Assembly: GCA_014281115.1 (NCBI GenBank)
Contig: JACONQ010000004.1
Location: forward strand, 1,364,001 to 1,428,000
DNA length: 64,000 bases
DNA from: Laburnicola sp. R22_1
Lineage: Eukaryota; Ascomycota; Dothideomycetes; Pleosporales; Didymosphaeriaceae
Direction of reading: 5' to 3'
The position numbers and the translations under genes were made by a program. Of this stretch, positions 34,932 through 46,979 are shown piece after piece; within the stretch, counting starts at the first letter, position 1; every line of letters starts with the position of its first letter. The notes under the pieces were generated by a model. That model did not search any database. It was not told the origin of the DNA and worked only from the letters and a program-made list of their open reading frames with translations.

Positions 34932-37044
34932 CTGTGTCCGTGCACTCAACGCCCGGATTCAGTCAACGCCCCGCTGAACGCAAACCACCCCAAATTTCAA
35001 CACGCCATAACGCCACCAATATAAGCTCAATTGAGGCTGCAATTAAAGAAATAGAATCGCTAAGGTCAGAAGAATCTTTCTCTTATACTAAGATCGCTAG
35101 CAAGCATGGCGTTGATCGAAGTACGCTGTCGCGAAGGCACCAAGCGATTCAAACGACGCGTGCAACTGCGGGGTTTAACCAACGGAAACTTAGTCCCCAA
35201 CAAGAGCAGGAGCTTATACAATACATTGAAGGGCTTACAGCGCGTTACTTGCCACCTACAAGAGAGATAATACGAAATTTCGCGTTAATAATAGCCAAGG
35301 AGCTAGTAAGCGAGAGCTAGGTTACTCGCTTTATTAACTGACACAACATCCATCTAATCTCTTAATAGGCAGCTAGTATGGACAGCAATCGCCACTAAGC
35401 CGACTTAGGGGATAAATACAGCCTGTATTTTAATCTCCTAGGTGCTAAAATTAAGGAATATAACATCAAGCCTTGTCACACGTATAATATGGATAAAAAA
35501 GGCTTCTTAATTAGTATCACTAGCCGATCAAAACAAGTGTTTAGCAGACGAATATGGGAGAATAAGGAGGTTATAGCATCTCTCTAAGATAGCTCTTATA
35601 AATAGATTACCCTCCTAGCGTGTATTTGCGCTAATAGATTAGCCTTGCCGCTAAGCCTTATCTATTAGGCTACTAACAAGGCTATACAATCAAGCTAGGT
35701 AGAGGATATTAAGGTAGGAGAGCACTTAGTACACATTTCCTCGTCGCCTTTAGGCTAGACAAACAACAATATCGGCCTTGCCTGGCTTAAATAGGTGTTT
35801 AATCGCTACACCAAGGCAAAAGCTTAATAGTCTTACTAGTTACTTATCCTTAATAGCCATGGATCTTACGTTACTATGGATTTTATTAACTATTGCGACC
35901 GTAACAGGATACTCCTAGCCATCTTCCCCCCTTATTCAACCCACATGCTTTAGCCACTTAATGTAGTTCTATTTAAGCCTCTATTAACTGCGTACTTAAA
36001 GGAGCTATCAGATCACCTCCACTAGAGCCAGGGACTCCTCCCTATTAAGAAAGGGGACTTCTTCCCTCTATTCTAGGAGGCCTGGACAAGCTCTTTTAAG
36101 GAGGAGACGATACTTAAGTCTTTTGAAGCAACAGGCATATCACCATTCAACCTAGAGGTTATACTCAAAAGGTTCACTAACACTACCCTAGATAAGCAGG
36201 AATCGCAAGAGAGCTCTACGTCAGTACTTAGCGGATCTAACTGGCGTAAACTAGACCGCCTTGTACGATCTGCAGTAGAAGATCAGAGTAGTAAGGACGC
36301 GCAGAAGCTTAGCCGCTTACTCCACCACATCTTAGTTCAAAATAAGTTACTTCACTATAAGATTGCTAGGTTAAGAGAGGCTCTTACTACAAAAAAGAAG
36401 CACAAGAAGAAGGGAAAACCTCTAGATCTGCAACAACGTCAAGAGTACTATAGGGGGGCGGTTTTCTAGTCACTAAGGAAGGTTAGGGAGGCTCGCGTAC
36501 GTTAGTCTGTAAAGGAACAAGAGGAGAAGGAGCAGAAGCTTCAAAAAGCTAAGAAGGCTGAGTTGAAGAAGGCAGCTAAGCTATGCAAGGAGAAAATTGC
36601 AGAGGAGAAGCGTGTGGCGAGGGAGGCAGCTAAGGTAGCTAAGGAGAAGGAGAAGGCTAAGAAGGCAGCAGAGCGTGCTCGCTAGAGAGAAGCTTGCGAC
36701 AATGCAAAAGCTCTATAATCTACCTAAAAGGGTAAGAGAAAGGCCTCGCAGCCATCTATATAGAGCAACAAGTGTTAGAAACGCGTAGTTAATACTATAA
36801 CTACTTAGGAGGCTTTAGGTGCCGCATTAGCAGCTCCACCTAAGACCACGCGGCACAGCCGCAATGTTAAGCTTCTAAGTAAATATAAGTAGCACAGGTG
36901 AATCGCAAGCATTAAAATAGTACTCTACTACAAAATCTTGTAATAATAGCGATTTTGTGTGGCTCTGCAGCCTTATTTTAGTTAAGCTGCTATGGTGTTC
37001 AGCGGGGCGTTGACTGAATCCGGGCGTTGAGTGCACGGACACAG
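34932..37044 (+). mobile_element. Pogo-like DNA transposon 'F' (2113 bp), sister of C
   Basis: TIRs start CTGTGTCCGTGCACTCAACG, identical in type to element C. TA copies lie at 34930-34931 and 37045-37046. It is inserted 17 bp into the 5' TIR of G. Length and start/stop offsets match C exactly, so the two have diverged by substitutions alone. Confidence 0.92.
35021..36892 (+). pseudogene. Pogo-like transposase of element F (624 codons, start lost)
   Basis: The codon aligned with ATG of element C is ATA here (35021-35023), a G-to-A loss of the start. The helix-turn-helix KIASKHGVDRSTLSRRHQ and LPPTREIIRNFALIIAKEL are clear, followed by stops at SES and LIS. The core reads NMDKKGF (normally DEKGF), LNSHGSY (normally DGHGSH) and PLNVVLFKPLL (normally PLDV), so catalytic Asp positions are mutated. 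The Lys/Ala/Glu coiled tail ends LLSKYK at TAG 36890. Confidence 0.83.
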
Positions 37045-37118
37045 TAATGCACGCTATCGCGTAATGCACGCGCCCCACCAAAATCGCGAAATATTCAACC
37101 CACCATAACTCCACCAAT

Positions 37119-38999
37119 ATGGCTCCAATCGACGAGGCTCTTGCGGCAATCGAATTGCTGAAACCAGGAGAACATTTTACATATACAGAAATCGCCGAAA
37201 GATTCGGGGTTAGCCGGTCAACTCTGTCGCGGCGCGCGCGTAATAAAACCCAATCGATGGCGCGTAAGCTCGAAAATCAACAAATACTCAACGCTACGCA
37301 GGAAGCAACGCTCGTACGGTATATTCAAGACCTCTCAGCGCGAGGGCTACCTCCTACAAGCCATATGATACGAAACTTCGCGTCAGAAATAGCTGGAAAA
37401 TACATTAGGACTTGCTGGCTGTCACGCTTCATTGAGCGCCACAAACTCGACTTAATATCGCGATAGACATCCGGCATCGACGCCTCACGCCGCAGAGCTG
37501 ATTCGGCCTTCAAGTACGCGCTGTACTTCAAGCTATTAGCTAAAAAAATCGAGCAATACAACGTTGACGCGCGCCATATTTACAATATGGATGAGAAGGG
37601 ATTTCTTATTAGAATCCTCTCTAAATCAAAGCGCGTCTTTTCTCGCGAGCAATACGAGCGCGGGAAGTTCAAATCGATGCTCTAGGACGGCAATCGCGAG
37701 TGGATAACTTCAATAGCCTGTATTTGCGCCGACGGCTCTACCCTCACGCCTGCCCTCATTTATCAGGCAGCCTCTGGCAACGTACAAGACACCTGGCTCC
37801 AGGATTTCAACCCTGAAATCCACAAGGCTTTTTTCACCTCCTCGCCCTCAGGATGGACCAATGACGATATCGGGCTCAGCTGGCTCAAACAGGTGTTCAA
37901 CCGCGAGACGAAGGCAAAGGCAAGGACGTCGTACCGCCTCTTGATTGTCGATGGGCATGGATCTCACGTGACAAAGGATTTCATCGATTTCTGCGACGCC
38001 AATAAGATCCTGCTGGCAATATTTCCGCCTCACAGCACCCATACGCTTCAGCCGCTGGATGTGGGCGTCTTCGGGCCTCTCGCGAGCGCGTACAGCAACG
38101 GCCTCGCGAGCTTTATGGACGCCTGCCAGGGCCTCTCCAGCATTATAAAGAGGGACTTTTTCAGGATATTCTGGGCCGCCTGGGAGCGCGCGCTAACGTC
38201 AGCAACGGTCCTTAAGGCCTTTGAGGCTACTGGGATCGTGCCCTTAGATCCCAACAGGATCCTCAAGCGATTTGAAACTCGCGAGCCTGAGCGCCCCAGC
38301 TCAAGCGAGAGCAGCACGTTGGTCCTTAGCGCCAGCGACTGGCGTAAAATCGAGCGCTTATTACGTCAAGTTGTTGAAGATATTTATGAGTCTCAGGCTG
38401 CCAAACTCTCGCGTACGCTCCACTCGATTTCAGCGAAAAATTAGATCCTTAAGCACGAAAATACTTAGCTCAAAGAGGCCCTCGTTAACGAGCGCAAGCG
38501 CCGCCAGCGGGGTAAGGCCCTGGCGCTCGAGACGCCGGAGGATTACAACGGTGGCGCGATTTTCTGGTCGCCAGCCAAGGTCCAGAGGGCTCGCGACTGG
38601 CAGGCACAAAAGGACGCGGAGGAGAAGGAGATACAGCTTCAAAAGTACATCCAGTCCCATCTCAGAGAGCAGAGCAAGCTTGAAAAGCAAGCCCTCTTGC
38701 AACAGCGACGCCTTGAAAAGGCTCAGGCTCAAGCAGAGCGCGCTCGCGAGCGCGAGCTGAAGGCTATTGAAGCTCAAGAAAAGCGAGAGGCCCGCGCAAT
38801 TGAAAAACAACTCCGCGACGAGCTCAAAGCTTCCCAAAAGGGTAATTAACGTAGCCTCAAGCCTTCAGCAAAAAATCCGAAAGATATTGAGCTTGTACAG
38901 CCTGAGTTACAGCCTGTCAAAGTTGACGAGCCCGAGATGCCCGAGATCGCGCCCACGACGCGCACACGTCAAATACGCCTCCCAGAGCGCTACAGGTAG
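37119..38999 (+). pseudogene. Pogo-like transposase of element G (627 codons, five stops)
   Basis: Starts ATG 37119 with psq helix-turn-helix EIAERFGVSRSTLSRRAR, then RGLPPTSHMIRNFASEIAGK, CWLSRFIERHKLDL, and a DDE_1 core with all three Asp retained: NMDEKGF, VDGHGSHVTKDF and LQPLDVGVF. SVLSASDWRK appears as VLSASDWRKIERLLRQVVEDIYES by pieces, and the coiled tail ends TRQIRLPERYR. In-frame stops at 37464, 37683, 38442, 38466 and 38847 lie at Trp/Gln/Arg positions of relatives, fitting RIP. Nearest relative in the window is element A. Confidence 0.85.
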
Positions 39000-39133
39000 C
39001 TAATAGAAGGGCTGTATTTGTTGAATAAGCTCTTCCGATTATTACTCCAGAAAATCCGACGATTTTACAATATATACAAGCTGTACAGCTTCAAGTTGTG
39101 GATGGGCGGAAATTGCCGAAAACGTGCATTACG

Positions 39134-39241
39134 CGATAGCGTGCATTACGTGATCAAACACGATAGCGTGCATTACGTGATCAAACACGATAGCGTGCAT
39201 TACGTGATCAAACACGATAGCGTGCATTACGTGATCAAACA
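39134..39241 (+). repeat. Four tandem 27-bp units within the 3' TIR of element G
   Basis: Each unit begins CGATAGCGTGCATTACGTGA and contains the CGTAATGCACG-type site once on the opposite strand. The four copies are identical (39134-39160, 39161-39187, 39188-39214, 39215-39241). Confidence 0.95.
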
Positions 39242-39246
39242 CGTTA

Positions 39247-40433
39247 AATGATCACAGGATATCTTAGACTCAGGATACTTGCAAACGTGAATATTCTTTT
39301 CGCCAGCAACGAGCGTGTATGCTTTTCTCCTTCAATTCTCCCTTGCCATATAAATAACTCAGATGTGATGTTGAATCAAGAAACAGAGTGGAGGAAGGCG
39401 CCAAGAAGAGCCGTCGGGTTTAGAACCCTGGTAGCACGTGCTAACCTCGGTCTAAGACGTCATGACTAATACACCTCATGCGTCCATCAGACCCACAACT
39501 GCTCAACCCATCCTTAATACCCCCTACACCAACCTAAGAGAAATACCATGTGAAAGAAGATTTCGCGCACTCTCGGTACACGATATAACGCTGTTATGGA
39601 AAGCTGTAGGGGTGCTAGAAAAACGCTTTGCTAAGAGAAATACATACGACCCTTGCAGAGTTTATCGAAGCAAACCACGATGGTTGATGCTTTGCTCCGG
39701 CGCGCTCCCAAAAATCCTGTACTATTCGTCGGTCTCAATGTTGGCGTCCTGTTTGCGTGGGGTGGATGCATAGGAGCTTGGACTAGAGCTAAAAAACACA
39801 AGGCTGTGGAGGGAAGCTATTCTGTACGCTGGAGGCAGTGGTGAGTTCTGCCTACATTGGTTGAAGTAGTAATTTACTGACGGGGTTGTAGGATGACTGA
39901 GGAATAATTGCATCAGGCATCGTCGTCTCGACCTCGTTAGGATCCGAATCTCCGAACACAGAGAAGAGCTCTGCGCGTCCTGGGCAAACAGATCTTGGAC
40001 ACGGGAGCCAAGCTTTCATGTTTATTTGCTCATCGCCGAGGCTTCCCCGAAGACATGACCTAGCTCGAAAGCAGATCACCAGCTATGTTAACTGTCAGGA
40101 TTCCTGTTTAGCCAAGAGATGTTTCTGATATTCTCGCCCGAATGCCAAGTCGAGGGGTTCACCGCTTACTGGCTTACTAAAGGCGGGGCTCTATCCTGGC
40201 GGTATATACGAGCACCTGGTAGGCGATTGCATGCGCATTCAATACATTATTGCATGATCACGAACTCAGATCTGAAGACATGGCTGATTTTGCATATATA
40301 AGAAGATCCATGTGTTGAGTCTATACCAAGCTGTAAGCTGCAAGACAAAAGTTTAAATACAGGCGCGACCCTGGCATTGCTAATCCTGGGGCACTTAGAC
40401 TTTATCTTAGTACTGTAATACACTTTTTAAAGA
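39247..40433. other. Intergenic, no supported gene
   Basis: Short frames only. 39681-39844 (MVDALLRRAPKNP...) has a hydrophobic stretch (VLFVGLNVGVLFAWGG) but no family is recognised and no splice partners are clear. At about 40372 is a copy of the dispersed motif also seen near 32417 and 42318. Confidence 0.4.
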
Positions 40434-42274
40434 ATGAAGGCTACGTACAGTCTTTTCACAACGCTTCAGCTCGTACATATCGTTGGTGCGCTGTCTGGAG
40501 ATGATGCTCGAAAGAAGGCATATGACTACGTTGTCGTGGAAGGCGGGACATCAGGACTAGTGATTGCGAATCGCCTAACCGAGGATAAACAGAGCAAGTA
40601 TCCATCCAATCTCTGATCAGTACACCACCTACCTTGCCTCAGCAACCGTTCTTGTAATCGAGCGAGGCGATTTTGACGACAAACCCGAAGCCATCGTCCC
40701 CTACTAGGCTAACTTCCGCAACACAAGCGTATGCAAAACTTCCCGTCCGCTCCGATTCCAGCTCTGAACAACGCCTCGTTCCACGTCACAGTGCCCAGTG
40801 TAGTAGGTGGTGCTACCGTCGTCAATGGCATGGCATATGCACGCGGCACCCGTGGCGATTACGACGACTGGGAGAAGCTAGGGAATCCGGGCTGGGGCTG
40901 GGACGATTTGCTTTCATATTTCAAGAAGAGTACTACGTTCGACCGCCCATCCAATGAAGCAGTACAGCAGTGGAACATGACTTGGAACCCAGCAGTATAT
41001 GATCGCGGACCCGTACACATTTCAATCCCAGACTTCCAGTATCCGGATATTGCCACGATAAGGGATGCGTGGAAGCAGACGGAAGGCGTTTTGGAGAAGA
41101 GAGACGTGAACTCGGGAGATGGACCTGGACTTTATTGGGCTCCCCAAAGTGCGACGGCCGGGGCAAAACGCGGACTACATCGCGCAAAACGTACTACGAT
41201 CCTGTCAGGGCGACGCGACCAAATCTCGAGCTACTGTTTAGGCATACCGTCACGAAGATCCTCTTCCGCCATCTTACAGCTACCGGTGTACGAGTCATAT
41301 CACGTGATGACAACACGACGTGCGACGTTGTCGCTCGGAAGGAAGTGATTCTTGCCGCTGGGGCAATTCAAACACCGCACTTATTTCAAGTTAGTGGAGT
41401 CGGCCCAGCTTCAGTCATCCAAGCCGCGGGATACCACGTTGTGAAAGACCTACAAGATCACGCCATCGTCCCCGAACCAGACCTTTCCCAATCCGGCAAC
41501 CATCGCAAATAACGCCACTTACAATGCCAGTCTGGGAAGAGTATCTTACAAACCGAACCGGCCCAATTGCAGCAGGCGGTAGCAGTTCACTCGCTTCCTT
41601 GTCCCTATCTCAGCTGACTTCATCACCGGAAGAAAATGGCGTGAACGCTCCTTTCTCAAGATGCGTCCAAATACCTACCTCCAACCTACGACGAGTCTCT
41701 TATTCGTGGATTCGAAGCCCAGCGCAGAATCCTCGCGAGCCACTACACCTCACCCGAGTCCTGGGTAACCGCTGGCGCCGCTCCTGGTTCCGGCTTTTCA
41801 GTGCGCATCTTCCTCAAACCCGCGTCCCGCGGTACTATCACACTTGATTCCACCAACCCACTCGGTCCCCCTGTGGTCCAGTACGGCACATTAACCAACC
41901 CCATCGACGCCAGTATCCTCCTCGCTATGGTGCGCCACACGAGTGCCTTCTGGAAGAACCCTTTGCTTGTCAAGTTTTCGCCTGTGGAAACAAGTCCTGG
42001 GACACAGTATCAAACGGACGAAGAAGTCTTGTTTGCATTGACCAAGCTCGGATTCTTGCTGCCAGGACTAGCGCACCCGTGTGGTACGTGTGCGCTAGCG
42101 CCGGGGCGACGTGGCGGATGTGTAGGAAGTGATTTATGGGTGCATGGAGCGAATAGGTTATCGGTTGTTGATGCGAGCGTTATTCCATTAATTCCCCCGG
42201 TACCGTTGCAGGCTTCGGTATATGGAATTGCAGAGAAGGCGGCGGATGTGATCAAATCGAGAGCAAATCGCTAG
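40434..42274 (+). pseudogene. GMC oxidoreductase pseudogene (frameshifts and stops)
   Basis: Remains of a secreted or peroxisomal-type flavoenzyme of the glucose-methanol-choline family. ATG 40434 starts a signal-like segment, then the FAD Rossmann motif YDYVVVEGGTSGLVIANRL (the usual G at the Glu position is lost). Further on come PSVVGGATVVNGMAYARGTRGDYDDWE, DVVARKEVILAAGAIQTPHLF and the C-terminal LAHPCGTCAL...VVDASVIPL...SVYGIAEKAADVIK. Pieces lie in at least three frames, with stops at PYxANF and after NHRK. The conserved HPxGTCAM His is present, but the second active-site His/Asn region reads PVPLQAS instead of the usual SGHLMA-like sequence. Several small introns may contribute, but not all breaks are explained by splicing. 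Confidence 0.8.
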
Positions 42275-42741
42275 ATAGAAACCCTATTGGGTAAAGGCTT
42301 GAATACATTCTACCTTTGCATTACCTATCCTGGGGTAACACACAGTACTTAGCGTTTGTGAGAGTACTTTACCTTTATGTTACCTAGTAGCACCTAGTTT
42401 ACTTATTTAAAAATTAAGTATTCTTTATCTCTACTACCCGTCTAAGTTTTTATATATGTATTAAGGGCTTGTGTAGTGTGTATATATATAGGTGTATGTT
42501 TGTAGATGTAGGTGTATGTATGTGTTGTAGATAAAGTAGTTCTAGGCTAATGAAAGAAGCAAAGCATAGCAGCACTAATTGCTCATCCTAGGGTAACACG
42601 TGATACTCAGAAGTGTGCGCCACATTTATAATGCATCTTTAACTCAGCAATTATAACACATCACCTCCCATAGGCCCAGTCCTTCCCGATACACCTCGAC
42701 GACCTTTCCTCACGCCGTTTGCACACTCAAACGCCCCTCCT

Positions 42742-42778
<37 letters not shown>

Positions 42779-42954
42779 GCGCGCTTTCAAACACACATCC
42801 TCCTCCCCCCTTCACACCCTACAACCACACCAGCCACATACTCTCCATTCACCACAAAATTGCAAACTCTTACTTATCCACTCCAACCTATCTTCATTAT
42901 CTCGCCATCCCCAACTTCCAACCCTATCATCATCACCCACCACCACCACCAAAA
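42275..42954. other. Intergenic with microsatellite
   Basis: AT-rich 42400-42540; copies of the short dispersed motif (CTATCCTGGGGTAACACA type) at about 42325 and 42590; then a pyrimidine/CA-rich leader with an (AC)n tract at 42744-42776. Confidence 0.45.
42744..42776 (+). repeat. (AC)n microsatellite
   Basis: About 16 uninterrupted AC dinucleotides. Confidence 0.95.
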
Positions 42955-43176
42955 ATGAACACAGACATCAACCTCCAAGCGACAACCATCGACATCGCGA
43001 CGCCCAAAGGCTCGTCTACGAATTTAACACATTATGCGCACGCGCATGCTAAGCGCACGTATTCGTCGAGAAGTCTTGCGCGCGAGAACGACGAGGGCGA
43101 TGACAAGGAGAAAGCGAAAGAGGAGCAGGAGCGTAGCGATGGGGGAGGAAGACGGCGAGAGGAAAGAGAGTTGTGA
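42955..43176 (+). CDS. Small hypothetical protein (73 aa)
   Basis: Short frame with a favourable start context (CAAAAATGAAC) after a long CA- and pyrimidine-rich leader. The product has a Thr/Ser-rich start (IDIATPKGSSTNLTHYA) and a strongly charged C-terminal half (ENDEGDDKEKAKEEQERS). No family is recognised. It could be a real small gene or the first exon of something longer. The following 43177-43548 shows nothing I can identify. Confidence 0.35.
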   Translation: MNTDINLQATTIDIATPKGSSTNLTHYAHAHAKRTYSSRSLARENDEGDDKEKAKEEQERSDGGGRRREEREL

Positions 43177-43548
43177 GAGGGAATGAACATGGAAGTGAGT
43201 GAGTGTGAGCAGGAGGTGGTGTGTAAAGCACGCTGACACGGTGTAATAGACCGTTGAGTGAGGTCAAGCTGGGTTATCCATACTGAAAATGGAGTATGTA
43301 CGCCAGCGCGAGCAGCCCCACGCTTGGAGTTGAAGAGCATCTGTGGGCAATTAATGAGCGCCGCAGAATGGACATGATATATAGAATCTGATTCAACTGG
43401 TGTTTCCAGTTCTGTCCGAAGCCTACTGTTCCACCCAGTCTATGCTCCCATAACGCCATGCTTGCTACTTCGTACACGAATATACATATAAATAAAATCG
43501 TTGACGCCCAGCTCGGAATGGTGGAGGGTGAGCTGCAGATTGATGACC

Positions 43549-46500
43549 TCATGATGCTGGCTCGCTGGGCTCCTTGTCTATTTTGTCTGTTGCTGCGTCG
43601 TCTTTCTCCTCCTCTTCCACCTTCTTGCTTTCGGGTTCATTTTGTGCCACGGCCTTAGCTTCGACTAGTTGAATAAGATACGTCCCGGTATTGCCAGCGC
43701 CATCAATACTTCCCAGTTTCGCATCGAAGAGTTTCGCATCGCGAAGAAGTCTAGCCAAGTCAGCTGTGTGCCACGCGTCTATAAATCCACACATACCTTT
43801 GCTTGCCAAGGACCGTCTTGATAGTGGCCTCCTTGAAGACCTTGCCAATCTGATCGCGATAGCTCTCGAAGACAGGCGCCATGATCATCCGAACCTGGAT
43901 CTCATGCAGATATTTATTGATGACTTTATGCAGCGTGACGGTCTCCTTCGTAAGCGTTTCCATATTTGGACTAACGTCCTTCTTAGTCTCTTCCTCGCTG
44001 TCCCATTCAATCTTCTTAAGATTGCGCACGTGTACTGTTGCGCGATTGCTCATGATGTCGATGAGTTTCTCGTGAATGGACGTTTGCTGGTCGTGAAGTA
44101 AGCGTTTCACGTTATCAAATTCGACTAGTGCTGACTTGTTCCCCGTTGCATGGCGTCGTGCGCATTCACGGAGGTAGGGCAGGATAGCGATGATGAACGA
44201 TAGCGTTTGCGAAGCAATCGCCAAATGTTTGGTGTTGATGTTCTTCAGACCGGCGCTGTGCATGGCTCCGGCACCCAAGATGAGCTGGCAAAGACGTGAA
44301 TTGAAAAGTTTGACATAGTCGCAGAGTGCTGCGGAAACCTCCGAAGTCATGCTAGGCATGACGCTGAGGAGAATTTCGAATCGTTCGATACCGCGGAGGA
44401 CCACGGCCGATGAATTAGAGACGATGTATTTTTCTTCGTCCACGAATGCAGGTGCTGGATTCTTCATCTTCTCCTTTTCTGTCGATGTACCGTTAATCTC
44501 GGGTGCAACACCATTTGTAGTTGCTTCTTCTTTGATTTCGCCGAGCACAGAACCAGTCTGCTGCCATTCTGGTGGGTCCGACTCCATGCCTCTCAGTATC
44601 CTCGCCAACACGTCCTTGTCATGCTCATCAAAGTCCTTTGGCTCCCAACGATCGGAATCCATGGCTTTCGCGAGTCCTTGCTTCTCATTGTCTGCAAATT
44701 TCGAAACGAACTCGGTGATGTGATTGTTTACCACGCCCTTCAGTGCCGAACCGGAACGTCCAGATACCGCCTCGCATTCATCAGCAAACAACCGACAGAG
44801 ATTGAAGTAGCGGAGAAATCGCTCTGGCGGTAGGTTGGTCGTGGACTCAGAACGGACTTTAAGCAATTTGGTAACTTGTGTCTGCGCAGCGTCTACAGCT
44901 TGCCCGAGCAGACTGGACATGTCTAGGGCTTGCATCAATTCCTCTTGTAGTCCGTTTATGTCCATGGGGTTAGGTTCAGCTCCTAATGAACTGTCGATAC
45001 TGGCCATGTACGGACTTCTTGGTGGGGAGCGCAATCCACCGCTAGACGCCGGTGGAGTGCTGACGCCGCTCGTAACGTCTAGAAGTACTTTGACCTGCAC
45101 GCTCAGTCTGCGCAGGGCTTCACCAATGTCCGTGAAGATGCCAACAAAAAATTCTTCAGCATCGGGAGGGTCCATTGCACGCAGGTTCCGAGCCAGGATG
45201 GAGTTCTTGTCCTGCTGGCTGTATCCACGGCCACCTCTCGTGGATACCGAGGTCACCGATTCAGCGTCATCGTCGGTAGAACTCGGCAGATATCTCCGGA
45301 TCAGCAGCTTCATCTCTTTCACAATAGCATCTCGGAAGGTAGCGCTCGCTTGGTTGGTGAAGCTAGAGCCACTCAGCCCATTCAGACTTGCTCGCAAGTC
45401 TGATCGAAACTGGTTGCTCGTGGTCAGATAGGCCGGTAAGGTCGACTTGAATCTTTGGTGGTCCCCACGGCCTCGCTGCGATGTCTTGGCCCACCTCTCA
45501 AGCGTGTCTTGGCTAGACGAGCTCTTGATGTGCTCGCGTAGATCAGTGAGCAAAGTTTCGACGAAACGCGCTTCGAAGCCTTTTCCAATGCGGAACCTAA
45601 GCTGCTGCATGCCCTCCGAAACACCTTCTAGCGCCCTTAGACTCCGGAGATCAACGATGGTAGGAGGACATCGTGACTGCATCCACGATGTAGCGGAGGG
45701 ATCGTGTACATCCAATGTGCCACATATCAGCCTTTCGACAGTTTCTAAGCGACTCATGGCCGTTTCGAGCTCGCCCTTGTCCACCGTCTCATCGCATACA
45801 GACAGTCCGGTGATAACAGCGTGCAGCTGGTCCGTCGCATCTGTCAGCTTCCTCAGATTCTCCCTTCGCCGCTTCATATCTACAATCTTCAAGCCTCCTA
45901 TCGCCATCTGATCGTCTAGCCGCTTGAGGTCGTTCCGGAGAGTTTTGATTCTTTCCACAGACTCGGACGCTTCCGACTGCAACTCTCGTAATGAGCCAAG
46001 AGCTGCGAAAAAGGAGGTGGATGCGGTAGATATTGATGATATCAAGTGCACTTCGACCGTATCCATGTACCATGACAGCTTCTCCTGCAGTATCGCATTC
46101 GTAGCCAGTGCCTTCCGTCCCGGCGGTTGAGGCGCTTCTAGCAATCCATTGCCCGAATCCAGGTGGTCCCCACTCTTTGCGTGCACCGGCCTCACCACCT
46201 CTGATCGTTCGCTTACGATATCAAATGTGCGCGGATTCTCGAGGTGGAAGTTCTCGTCGAAGTAGACATTCGGAATGGTAGATAGCGGTGTGACGGTCGG
46301 TAGTGCACGCTTCGATCCACTTGTGCGGCGCTTGGGCTTTGGGGAGCCCGAAGGTGAGAAGGCTGACGATGGCAGCTTTGGGGTCGATAGGGGGGAGCCA
46401 GCCTGTAGACCGCGCTCGAGCATATCGGTGAAGTCATCCTTCCTTGTCGAATCCTTTCTTAGTACCGACGCCGCATCTTCTGCCTCGGCCTTTGCGCGCT

Positions 46501-46979
46501 GGAAGGCTTCGTACAGGTTGCCAACGTGCGAGAGGTAGGGATTGAATACCGAGGGCTCGACATGGGGGATGTTCGCGAGGGTTACGGGGGGTATGTCTTT
46601 GGTGGAGGGCGGTCGGTGGCCAGACATGGCGGTGGCGGCCGTGTGCGGCAGCATGCCAGTGCGCACGATGGGTGGTTGTAGCAGGGTCGAGATCGCTGTC
46701 ACGGTCAGCCTGGCCGGCCTCCTACGCCCGCACGTGTGCTATACCGTTGTGGTTCTGCTCCCTCACCGGCCCCATGCTTGCTTTGAACGCGCTGTCCAGC
46801 GCGCCTCCCACCGAGTGTATCGAGCTCGATGTCGACCCGCGACGTGGCTTGTAGCGGCCGGTCGAGTTGGGGCGGTCGGCCCAGTCATGCTGCTGGGGGA
46901 AGGGGAACTGGCTCTGCGGGGGGTTCGGGGGCATAAACTCGAAGCTCTCGACAGACCGTCGGGGGGAGGGGGACGACAT
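43549..46979 (-). CDS. VPS54: Vps54, GARP tethering complex subunit
   Basis: Subunit of the Golgi-associated retrograde protein complex (with Vps51-53), which tethers endosome-derived vesicles at the trans-Golgi. Three exons on the minus strand: 46979-46745, 46695-43797 and 43750-43549, with introns of 49 bp (GTATAG...ACAG) and 46 bp (GTATGT...CTAG), give 1111 residues in frame. The N-terminus is Pro/Ser-rich and disordered (PRRGSTSSSIHSVGGALD), followed by ISTLLQPPIVRTG and IPPVTLANIPHVEPSVF. Then come the coiled N-terminal tethering region (LQEKLSWYMDTVEVHLI) and the Vps54-like C-terminal domain (GAGAMHSAGLKNINTKHLAIASQTL, FIIAILPYLREC by pieces). The apparent start at 46702 is a GTG and would miss the conserved N-terminus. 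Divergent from MCM5. Confidence 0.88.

Larger units (their letters stand above)
34915..39244 (+). mobile_element. Pogo-like DNA transposon 'G', interrupted in its 5' TIR by element F
   Basis: The left end ACGTGTTTGATCACGTA (34915-34931) continues after element F with ATGCACGCTATCG. The right end is the complement, ending at 39244. TA copies lie at 34913-34914 and 39245-39246. CGTAATGCACG occurs twice in the 5' TIR once F is removed. The 3' TIR has four tandem copies of a 27-bp unit where the 5' TIR has one. Without F the element is about 2.2 kb, close to A in size and in transposase sequence. Confidence 0.9.

Noticed and set aside
39134..39241. CRISPR-like array
   Set aside because: Direct tandem units without spacers, within a transposon TIR of a eukaryote.
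39653..39844. Small hydrophobic protein (about 60 aa)
   Set aside because: One possible membrane stretch but no family, no clear leader and no splice partners; too weak to list as a gene.
46696..46702. VPS54 start at 46702
   Set aside because: That codon is GTG and lies at an intron edge; splicing to the upstream exon recovers the expected N-terminus.
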